Shown: piece by piece, positions 23,048 to 33,228 of the stretch | Position numbering within the stretch: the stretch's first letter is position 1 | Layout: every line of letters starts with the position of its first letter | Origin: Nautilus pompilius | Taxonomy: Eukaryota; Mollusca; Cephalopoda; Nautilida; Nautilidae | Direction: 5' to 3' | Length of the DNA stretch: 64,000 nt | Assembly: GCA_018389105.1 (NCBI GenBank) | Contig: JACATO010000977.1 | Coordinates: forward strand, 186,001-250,000 | The notes under the pieces: generated by a model | Told to the model about the DNA's origin: nothing | The model's input: the letters and a program-made list of their open reading frames with translations, nothing else | The model's database searches: none | Program-made: the position numbers and the translations under genes

Positions 23048-25588
23048 TTATTGTGTGTGTTTATGCGACCAGATGGCTGAGAAATATGCTCTGTCACTTG
23101 CACTGGATTGCATGACTGCATATTTTTGATGTAACCAATGAGTTACGTAATTTTGAAACAGTGTTTTAGTTGAGGTGAGGTGACCGCTCTTTAAAGCCTT
23201 TCCGCTACCCCAAGCAATCCGCTGTGCGGTAAAAACCAGAAAGTTAGATAAGCAGTCCTTTTTAGTTCTATTGTTGAATCCAAAGATGCGCCAGAAGGAA
23301 GTAAGTTCCTTCAGGGGACTCTTAATCTTGAAGATCAAGTCTCTGACTAGACACCACAGCTCTATATTCACCGGACAGGAGAAAATAGAGTGTAGAGCCG
23401 TTTCATCCATCTCTGGACAATTGAGACATTTTGGTGATTTTATTAGTTTCCATTTGAATTTGTTCTCCCTCATGGGAAGGACATTCCTAAGTAATTTCCA
23501 GTGGATGTCAGAGGAGAAACCATCCACTAGTTGGTTAGCGGAGCTTTTCCAGATTCTATCCCACGGAAGTGTTCCTGAAGACAGTGCACTTTCCCATCTC
23601 CCCCTGTAATCCGGTTCCTGAACAGATCGTGAAGACAGGAAGAGATGTATATCCCGTTGAGATAACTTGTCCAGATCAGCTTGTTTTGCTCCTAAGCTTA
23701 CTTCATTGTTTGTACCTATTCTAATGTTGCAACTAATCCATTTATTTATTAGTGAGGTGTGGTAGTCTGTTAGGTATTTTCCTTGTGCTCTATATAATTT
23801 TAGTTTGTTAGTGAGGACATGCATACCGTCGGGGACGTTGTATGCCTCAGCTAAGCGATTGAGAAAGAGGTTTTGCCATCTTGGTTTGTTATCTATCTTC
23901 CTTATGATGTCTATGACGTTTAAAATTTGTTGAGCACCTATTTTGCTCTCTAGATTTAGGAGGTTTAACCCTCCTTGGTTTCGGGGTAGTCTTGTTATAT
24001 TTTTATTTGCCAGATGTTTACGCCCCTGCCACAGAAACCAATCAAGTTCGGCATCTATGGAGTGACGCACCCACGCTGGCATACCTATTATTTTTGATTT
24101 ATAGTATATTTTTGGAGCTAGATAAGTATTAATTAATTCGGTTTTGGTAAAATAAGATAAATTTAAGGATGTCCATGCGGTTAGTAAAGCTTTTATTTTG
24201 TTAATTGCAGGGTTCCAGTTGATTTTCTGGGTGTTAGAGCTGGCATTGATAGGGAAGAAGATTCCTAAAAGTTTAATGCTGTCTTCCACCCATTCGATGT
24301 TGTATTGGTGCAGGGGTTGTTGTTTTCCCCCCAGCCATGCTGCCTTAGTCTTTCGACGGTTGATCCTCGCCCCAGGAGCCTTCTTGTATGTCTCCAACGC
24401 CCTGAAGGCCTCATCTAGGCTTCTCTCGTCCTTCAATAGGAGGGTGGTGTCGTCCACGTATTGGAGAATTTTGGCTCCGTGTACTCCTTTGATGTTATTT
24501 TTTTGTATTAGGGCAGCCAGGGGTTCCGCTGTCAGGACATACAACATGGCGCTCAAGGGGCACCCCTGCCTGATGCCTCTTGATGGGTGGAAGGATTCAG
24601 ATAGATAGCCGTTTTGATAAATCTGAGATATTAAATTAGACTGAAATAACTTGATATACTTAATAAATGACTCCCCGAAACCGAGGGCTTTAAGTGTCCT
24701 AACAAGAAAATTCCAGTCTACTCTATCAAAGGCTTTTTTCTGGTCTATTGCTAGCATTATACCTATGGAATTTTCCGTGTCTAACTTAGCAGTGATTTCT
24801 CTGAACAGTTGAAGAGTATTCGTTATACTTCTTCCTGGAACTGAACAGGTCTGATCAGCACTAATAACTTTATTCATAACTTTGGCTAGCCTATTCGCTA
24901 ACGCCTTAGCTATGATTTTATAATCGCTATTTAGGAGACTTATGGGTCTCCAGTTGTCCAAGTACTCCAGGTCACCCCCTTTCGGCAGCAGGATGACCGT
25001 GGCGGTACGTTGGCTTTCTGAGAGAACACCTTTACTATAAGCATAGTTCGCGACCATTGTCAGGTCTGCTGCTATGAGATGTTCAAATCTCTTATAGAAC
25101 TCTGGCGTAAGGCCATCGTCTCCTGGAGATTTTCCTTTATTTAAAGCCCTAATGGCTTCTTTTATTTCATTAAGAGTTAGGGGTCCTTCACAAGACTTGG
25201 CCTCTAGGGGGTCTAGTTTATTTTCTAGACACGCCAAGATGCTGTCCTGAGCTTGGGGACAAGTGTCTTCTCTAGTGTATAGATTTCTATAAAACCGAGT
25301 CTCTTCCTGAATAATTTTATTTATGTCAGTTAAGACATGGCCTTCCTTGGTTTTAAGTTTATTAATGGATTTCTTTTCTGCTTTAGATTTCTCTAAACCA
25401 CAGAAAGACATTCTATTTCCCTCGCCATTCATGGCCGGTACTCTGGCCCTAATTCTAGCGCCTTCTGTTTTGTTTAGTTGTGTTTTAGCTAACTTGTTTT
25501 GGATGGCTTTGATTTTATCGTTATTACCTGCACCTAAAGTGGCCTTGTTTATTTCTAGTTTAAGTTCCTTCTTTAATCTATTTCCTTA
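23048..25588 (-). mobile_element. 5'-truncated L1/Tx1-like LINE with long open reverse-transcriptase frame
   Basis: A minus-strand frame open from 25585 to the TAA at 23050-23048 (about 845 codons; the first Met, at 25432, gives 794 residues). Numbered from that Met it shows KSPGDDGLTPEFYKRF (101-116), RT motif A AIDQKKAFDRVDW (228-240), motif B GIRQGCPLSAMLY (286-298), the catalytic YVDD (325-328) with TTLLL, and a C-terminal zf-RVT CCHC cluster (C669, C672, H681, C686 in CLNCPEMDETALHSIFSC). This arrangement fits non-LTR retrotransposon ORF2 of the L1/Tx1-like group. The upstream apurinic endonuclease domain and any ORF1 are missing, as in ordinary 5' truncation during target-primed reverse transcription; an in-frame stop at 25588-25586 lies near the break. 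With no internal stop it is the youngest-looking element here, yet unable to move on its own. Confidence 0.9.
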
Positions 25589-25779
25589 GCCAACAGAAGC
25601 AGATTATACAAATAAGACAACCAATCATATTTATCGTTCTAAACCAAGTGTGATAGTTAAAAATGGCTTATGTTTTAGAAAACAATTTCCTTTTGCAAGG
25701 TTAAGCCTATTTTATTTTACACTTGACCTTTATGAAATGCTTTAATTCTCCAGCTGATTTGTTGTATCCATAATTAAGT

Positions 25780-25920
25780 TTTTATTTAAACTAAAATTTC
25801 TAAAAAAAAGGCCCAGGCTGGGGAACCCCTGCCCAGATTTTTATTTTCTTTTAGCTTGTACTTAAAAAAAATGCCTAGGCTAGGGGAACCAAATTCTTCA
25901 TTGCTTAGTAAGATTAAAAT
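25780..25920. repeat. Short tandem duplication (about 65-bp unit)
   Basis: Two diverged adjacent copies, one around AGGCCCAGGCTGGGGAACCC and one around ATGCCTAGGCTAGGGGAACC, each preceded by an A run and followed by a T-rich tail. No coding significance is seen. Confidence 0.5.
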
Positions 25921-27722
25921 TCTTGTGTTATTCCAGTTCGTGTGCGCAATGTTTCCAATAGTAGCTAATCTTTCTCTCTTGTTTTCATTTGTGATCATTA
26001 CAGTAAATTGTTTCCAAACACGTTCTGTATTTGTGATCGAAATGTAATGACAGTTTATTAAATAGCATCTGTCAATACAACAGAATTTTACATAACTGTT
26101 CTTGTTCATTTAATATCTGCGATCAACATAGGAAATCTAACCTGTTTAGCAAATGGAAACAATACTTTCAAGATGATGTATGAGGTCTTCAGAAATGAGA
26201 ACAAATACCTATTCAAACTAATTCATCATGTATGAGTAAAACCATAAAAAGGACAGCTAAAGAAATTACTCCCTTACTGGTATTATAAATATATATATAT
26301 TGTGTGTACATTTGGTGCCTTAACCATGTTTTCTGGAAGTAAAAAAACAAACACTTAAGATTAAGTCTGAGAAATCTACAAAAAATGAAAATATATCTTG
26401 AGCTCACAGAATTGTAAACAGATTGATGGGCTTTAAACTGATTTTGCTACAAGTCGCACAAAATCTCCCATGGGAATTTTGAAAAGTTGGCAGGTATGAT
26501 TAAGTGGGGGGGGGTTGTGAATCTGTTTTCTTTATTACGGTTTATCCCACTAGTAGTTGTAATCTGGGCCAGCCCAGACTTCCCCCCCAACGTTTTCATT
26601 TAAAAGAAAAGTTTTTAGACTGCCCGACATGGCGCAAGCTCGGCCACATTTCATCTGGCCGGGGTTGCCTCCCTTGCAAGAAAAACCAAATTTGAATAAG
26701 CTACTGAACTAATCCAATCTTTTCTAGTACAGAGCCAACATTAAGAATTTAGTTTAATACCTCCAGAATATTAAATAACTGATATAATTGTATGTCCATG
26801 TTAACCTACTGAAGATATGCCCATACATGTGAATCAGTAATATTCTATTTTTCTTTTGGATAAACTGCTCTTTAACTTTGAAAATAGATAACCCGATTAT
26901 TTTACTCCATCCCACCATCAGGAGGAAACTATTGCTCCTAGCATTAAAAATACACAATGTCAGGACTGTGAGGTGTCTGAGTTTGCTTGTTTTAAAGAAT
27001 AAATTATCTTTCATTAGCTGGAGAATTTTCTCATCACTGCTTGACACACAATAGCTATTTACTATCACAAAGTTCAAGTACTCTGGTTCAAGGTTTTTGT
27101 CAACAAATGCCTATTGTGATCTGATATTCTGAAAAGGAATACAATGACAATGAAGTGTCTGCCAACTCAAGAGGATAGTTCACCATCAACTCAACTGCAA
27201 TTCTGCTGTGAAAATTGTGGGCCAAATTATCACAGCCAAAACGATGATTTTAATCTTAGAGCATAATTAACCCTCTCTACACCATCTGAAGTGCATCTGA
27301 ATCCCCACTACCCTTCAAAATGTATTACTTAGTACTTCCTCATTAATTCTTTAGTTTAGTGATATAGAGGATTTGTCATTACAATGTTTTTCCCCATTAC
27401 TTAAGTCAGTTCATAAATAGTAGCTAGTGCTTCTAGGCTGGTGGTAGAGATAAAAATTAATGCAGTATACAAAGGGTTAAAGTTTGACTATTAATATTTA
27501 ACCATCAGTTAGCATATATTTACACATTTCTTGAGGTTTACTGCTGTATCCTTATAACAAAATCTCCAAAATAAAATTGATACAGTAAGGACAATTGATT
27601 AGTTCTATGAATATCAAAACATTGCTGAATTAGTTTTGCTAAATACATCTTTAAGCTGTAATACAGAAATTAATGCTAAATATTTTTTAAATAAATGCAA
27701 TAATTTTTCCATCACTGTAAGG

Positions 27723-27744
27723 CACAAACTCGTTTGAGTTTGTG
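27723..27744. other. Perfect 9-bp stem, 4-nt loop hairpin
   Basis: CACAAACTC and GAGTTTGTG pair fully around a GTTT loop. There is no following T-run on either strand and no adjacent gene, so a function is not supported. Confidence 0.4.
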
Positions 27745-28654
27745 GTAATTGGAAGAATACAAAGCAGTAGTATATTTTTGTATAATTTTTATTATATCTG
27801 AAGTGAGATTACAACAATATTAACTATCAACACGCTGCAAGTTTAACAATATATCATAGCACCTGTTTACTGCATATAACAGTTTTATATCTCAAGAAAG
27901 AAAAAAAAACCCATGTAAATGACATTTAAATATAACACTAACAAAAACTGGACTGGAATGTGTTAAAAAAAATCTGTTCATATTCTGCAAACAACTAGTT
28001 CTTCTGAATAATATACACGAACAAAGATTAAAACCCACTTTCAGATTAACAAAAACACCAGTCGGTAGTTTATTCGAACACTAAAGAAGGGGGTAAGGTG
28101 CTGCGACAGACACGAGATTCGGTAACAACACTAGAAGGTGTACTACTGACTTGCCCGGTTCTCAAATTCTGTCAGGAAAACCACATCAATGCGGGTTTTT
28201 TTTATTTTTATAAGACAAACCTGGAAATATAATTACTGAAAACAAATCGAAATGATCTCCCCATTCAGATACAGAGGAACATTGAAAAAAAAAAAAAAAA
28301 ATAAAAAAAATTTTCAGGCTGTAGGAGAGGTGGGGTGGGGTTGTAACAAGTCCCTCAGTCACATCTGAACACTTGCACAAGCGCTAAATAACAAATTAGT
28401 CTAATGCTTGGAGTTTCAGGTTTCGGGGACTTATGAGCATAGAAATTACAGGTGTGTTTGATAGGAGGGGAAACCTTATATGTGCCTAATTTGTTTTGCT
28501 AACAGGGACCACACAACCAACCATACGTAACCTTTTACTTCGGATCTGGGATTTAGAGAATACATCAGATTCCATCAATGCCAGATATGTGCTAAAATAC
28601 TTTAATACGAATTTTTAGTACTAAATGTATTTAGGAATAAAGATGTCCAAGCAT

Positions 28655-28674
28655 AGAGAGAGAGAGAGAGAGAG
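28655..28674. repeat. (AG)n microsatellite
   Basis: About ten AG units. Confidence 0.9.
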
Positions 28675-29289
28675 GTGTTATGAAAAATTAGACAAAATCA
28701 TTAATTTTAGTTCGTTACTGCTGCTTTTTGACCCCCCCCATCCCCACATTTGGCAACTGATTCATTTTTGTTTCATCTATGAAGGAAAAATAAACTAATA
28801 TGGTCGACTACCTATAGATACTTTTAAATACGGAATCAGTTGGGTTCTTTTTTAGGAAAAAAAGGGGGGGGAAGGGATTAGCTTGAATGGTGTGGACTGC
28901 TGAGGTCAAATCCCAATTAAGACTGACTCAGTTTGGTATACTTCCCTGGAAGTGTAGAAGAAACCTTGTCTAGTGGATAACTGTGGCAGTACACTCCCTT
29001 ACCGGCTTTGCTTCCCTTGCAGACATCAATACAATTTTAGCTAACATGCTTATTCCACTTGTAGTTTAGCTATTTCACATCACCAGTGGGATTCCTTTCA
29101 CTAATGCATGGCAAGGGAAAAGATTTTACCAGCACAAGTACGCTACCAACCAAAGTTCACATTAAAGAAACATGATCGTGTGCTCATGTGTTCGCTGGCC
29201 TGGTGAAATCCACATTTCTACCGATTACCTGACGAATTCTAGGATTTTAAAACTACCTGCAGCATCTTCACAGGTGCACTCTCAGCCTG

Positions 29290-29900
29290 TGGATATAAAC
29301 GCAAAACAGTTTTAAAAAATATCAAAAGGCGGGTTATACAACCTAAAGTCAGTCCCTTTGATTGTCGCCTACAATGCAACAAATATAACATTTCTTCAGC
29401 AGCTAACGTTTTCTACAGATACTTCTCATACGACCACATCGCTGCTCTGGTCATCATATAGAAAAATATGACCCTGAAACAGGCACTAGTTTCCACCAGG
29501 TTACATTTTGGAGTTCAAGCCGATGAAGGACAAGGCACCTTTCTTTGCAATGGTAAACCATGCGCTCTCTGTGATAAGCTTCTCAAATCTGCACACAGTA
29601 CAGGAAAGAACCACCAAACTTTCAAAGTCGAGCAACACCTAACATGTGCTACTCAAAATATTGTCTATTTACTCTCCTGTAGTAGGTGTGAGATATCCTG
29701 GAGCACTGAATACACTCTCAGGGATGCCAACCGATCCCTATCAAACCATACCTATGACCCGTCTATGGTACTGGAACACCTGCAGTCACAAATTACAAGT
29801 TATTCCATTTGACCATCATCTTTTGTGGAAAAATGAATGCCGAGACACTAGCCCAGAGGTGGGCTATTCTTTTGTAATTTCATTATGCAGCTAACCTACA
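29290..29900 (+). pseudogene. Penelope-like / GIY-YIG retroelement relic
   Basis: A plus-strand frame (29468-29812) contains TLKQALVSTRL, then a Cys pattern in GTFLCNGKPCALCDKLLKSA, then FKVEQHLTCATQNIVYLLSC followed by SRCEISW. This order resembles the connector and GIY-YIG endonuclease region at the C-terminus of Penelope-like elements, where 'nvvYll.C..C...YvGeT' precedes the nuclease residues. Here the YvGeT-like stretch has become WSTEYT and the frame stops early; the continuation after about 29812 needs a frameshift. No reverse transcriptase is recognised upstream, so this is a 3' fragment. Other GIY-YIG-bearing elements are possible. Confidence 0.55.
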
Positions 29901-32066
29901 TGGAGAAGTTGGATGATGCCGTGGCCAGGTATTACTGACCCGTTGGCAGGAGGGGTCTTGGAGTAACCAAGGCCGAAAGACTGGAGTGGGGTGGGGTTTG
30001 TCTTCCAACACCCACAAGCGCAACACGCAGAACTTTGTATATAACGTAATCTGGATTCTTATGTTAGCCTATTACAGAACTTGCTTGTTGTATCTCAGTT
30101 GTTTGGAGACATACCTTACACATTCAACTTATTATGTTTTTTCCAATCGTTTGATAATTTTAGTGATGTGAAGACACCCCCCCCCCCTTAGGCGGCCCTC
30201 CATAAGTTAGGAATGAAGTCAGCTACAGTAATACAAAGATAATCCCAGCAGCAGCTCGAGGATGATTTCAAAAACACGGAAGCTTTTGCCTGCTTCATTA
30301 ATTTAAAAAATTGTTTCCAACATGCAATAGGAAAAAAAATAAAACAAGCTATTTACGAACCTATGTATACTATACAAAATTTCAACAAGCATAAGGCTTT
30401 ATCAACTGTCATACAATTGTAGAACTATTTATTTCGAAGTGTGGTCATTTGAGAAAATTTCAAATAGATTGTAAAAAAGACAAAAAAAAAGAGAATACAT
30501 TAGTTGTTGGCCTCTGCACTAAGGAATGGCTTGCATATTACTTAGTCCGGGAGCAAACGCTACTCTGGCCTCAGAGTATGATCGAGTATTGCTTTCTTAA
30601 GCTGGAAAGGAGAGATGATGATACAACATGAAAAAGTAACAATATTCAAAATAAAGAAAATTCATCTTACTAAGGACATCTAAATAATGCCTGTGGCTGG
30701 CAGAAACAGCTAACAAAACGTCTAGGATGCCGAAGATCCGCCTTGAAAAATTATCTCCCCTTCCAACAAAAATAACACATTTGATCTTCACTAACAGCAA
30801 GCAAATACTTATCAGTTTTAAAAAATGACAACAGTACAAAAATTTCTTTTCTTCTAAATTTAAGTGTATACTCAAAACAGTTTCACTTTCAGAACTGGTA
30901 CAAATCAGTAAGAAAATATAAAGTTAGTAATGCATACATTGGTCCCATAACCAGCAAGTGGCATAAGGTGTAGTGGTTGTTATGTAAAGGGAAGTAAATG
31001 CAGCCTGACTATTCCAAAGTCTTTCAGGAGAAAGAAAACAAATCTAATATATTACAAAGATTTAAATGCAGCAAAGTCAAATTGCTTAATAATAATATTA
31101 ATAAAGAACAAATTTTGATCTTTGTGACATGGTGCAAATTCAGCTTCAAGTTTTTGATTTTAATGAGTTCTTGAGTAACAGAAAATGAGATGAGAGTAGC
31201 AAACTTTTCCTAAAACGTTACATGAAATGAATACATAAAGCATATTTTCTTTTCACAATAGTATATTTAATTATTTAATTTGTAAAACATCTACCAAGTC
31301 TGAATTCTACATGTTTAAGAAAGATACCTGCTAGGATTTTCAAAATAATTAAACATCAAGTGTGGAAATGAACAGATTTGTTTCAACTATCCACAGTTAC
31401 CAATAATAGAGGTCATAATTACAAATAAATTAAGATTCCTGCATGGTTAATAAGTAGAATAAACCATCAAGTGTTAGCTATAGTCATTTCTCTTTCTGGG
31501 GGTACAATCCATGGTATCTTCCTCTCTCTCCTCATAACTGTTTGTGGTGGAGGGGACGTGGACTCTCAGAACCATAATACAAACCCAAAAGTTTCAACAA
31601 AATCAAACATCCAACATAAAACAGAATCTTAACAGTATTCTCCATCAACATGTCTATAATGATAAGGCATGTGTGTGTATTATAAATTACACAATTTCAA
31701 AAAAAAGATTGTTCACTGAAAATTTATCATTAAAAAGCCAGTTTTTCTTCTTCTTGGTGCAAGATCTGTGGGAACTTTTTGAGATTGAATCCATTCATTT
31801 GGCAGTTGTAGGTGATCAGAACAAAAAAAAAAAGGTTCACATTACATGCAGTCATGCATTTCTGTGTAAGAATAAATACTGACAATATAAATCGTGTGTT
31901 GTATGCAGTGTACATTTTTGGTTGGTTGGTTTAGTTCCCCACCCTAACCCTGGCACTGAGAACAAGTTCAAATGACAATACCAGCACTATTTCGCATCAG
32001 ATAACCTGATCAATACGTAGAAATTTTAAAACCAATGTAAATCTTATAAATGATTATTAGATACAT
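29901..32066. other. Intergenic, no gene recognised
   Basis: Low-information open frames only. The segment right after the Penelope relic (29901-30290) may be its degraded tail; the remainder is AT-rich unique-looking DNA. Confidence 0.4.
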
Positions 32067-32184
32067 CAGTGGTTCCCAACCCGGGTACATTTAGGCAGGC
32101 TTGTTGGGGGGGGGGCCTGAGCAAAGACTTGCTAATGTCTTTCCCTATCTTTAACACAAACCACAGATTGAAACAGCTGCTTCT

Positions 32185-32621
32185 ACCAATAGTTAAAGGT
32201 CAGCATCTGGAATAGTTCTCAGAATGCCAACTCATTAAGATTCCTTAATGTCTGTCCTCTTTCCTGAGCAGCAACAGAGGGCCTCTGTCAATACATGTTT
32301 AGTGGATTCAAAATCTAGCTGTAGAATGAAAACAAAATCAGTGTCCACTCCAGAAAATTCCAAATTGTGCGTTTTAGATAAAGTTCTACTTGCAAAAAAA
32401 AATAATTTTGAAACGTTTAAAATATTAATCAAAACCATGAAAGTAAATTTCTAATCTACAGAATACTAGGATGTCTTGCCTAAGTGACTCCAAAGCAGTT
32501 ACTAACACAATCCATTAACAGAGGAGTTTGTCACTGGACAGTAAAGTGTGAAGACATTGAAAAATCTTAATAAGTTGGCATTCTAAGAACCATTCCAGAT
32601 GCTGACCACTTAGATATTGGT
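32185..32621. repeat. Foldback MITE with about 65-bp inverted arms
   Basis: A left arm beginning ACCAATAGTTAAAGGTCAGC and a right arm ending in its near reverse complement (GCTGACC...TATTGGT). The best-matched part is about 45 bp (GGTCAGCATCTGGAAT through GCCAACT to TTAAGATT) with only a few mismatches, mostly transitions. The interior of about 300 bp shows no coding. It lies within the left, non-coding part of the SCAND3-like hAT, and is either part of it or a separate insertion; no clear target duplication is visible. Confidence 0.7.
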
Positions 32622-33228
32622 TTTAAAAATATTTCGGTTTGATTTTTCATTAGTAAGCTAAACTGAATGCTGATAACTTAGTCCATTTACGACATCCTTA
32701 GAGCCTCTTTCAGATGATAAGTGTGTCAGATCACAACACTAATATCCACTAATCTTTGTGCATTCCTAATGTTTGCATTTATTATCAGATGGTTGCTATG
32801 GCCAAGCTGTAGCAGCACTGACAATATTCAGTGGATTATTTGAAATTTAGATTCATTCCTTCTCCCACAATCGAACAGTTACCAATGTGCCTACACTGTG
32901 AACATGTTCACTCTAATGAACCCATCAAGATAAACATGCAAATGAATTCAAAGAGGACTTATCATACTTTTCTGGTTTGAAAGAAAAGTTCAGAAAACAA
33001 ATCACTTTCACTGGAACGTTTAGGAAAACCATAACAAAAGATGAATAAAGGACTTTTTTTGTTTTTGTACAAAATTTCTCTACTGATTGCAAAATGTGGT
33101 AAGGAGCACAATATTGGAGGTACATTACTACTACCAGCCGTGGAAGAAGACATGGTAAAAGCTTGTTTATGCAGCATTTCAAAAAAAATATCACAATACA
33201 GATCAGTTTTGATAACCATCATCTAGAT

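Larger units (their letters stand above)
21478..26497. mobile_element. Large TIR element with 8-bp duplication, hosting a LINE and a mariner
   Basis: The left end reads AGACTTGCCAACTCTCCC at 21478 and the right end, in reverse complement, reads ATACCTGCCAACTTTTC from 26497. Both are flanked by GATTAAGT (21470-21477 and 26498-26505), an exact 8-bp duplication. The same terminal sequence bounds the 605-bp element at 45993-46597. An 8-bp duplication suits the hAT superfamily, but no transposase of this family is visible, so the class is inferred. The 5-kb span is enlarged by a LINE fragment (about 23048-25588) and a mariner derivative (22546-22783). Confidence 0.65.
26498..29285. other. Intergenic, no gene recognised
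   Basis: No domain-bearing frame is visible. A more GC-rich patch at 26560-26690 and a repeat-like stretch at 28860-29000 are probably old insertions. An (AG)n tract lies at 28655-28674 and a perfect hairpin at 27723-27744. Confidence 0.4.

Noticed and set aside
23271-24608. Plus-strand open frames opposite the LINE (112 and 136 codons)
   Set aside because: Antisense shadows of the reverse transcriptase frame, with no domain of their own.
28875-28915. tRNA-like A box (TAGCTTGAATGG) and B box (AGGTCAAATCCC) pair
   Set aside because: Only about 12 nt separate the two boxes, too close for a pol III internal promoter.
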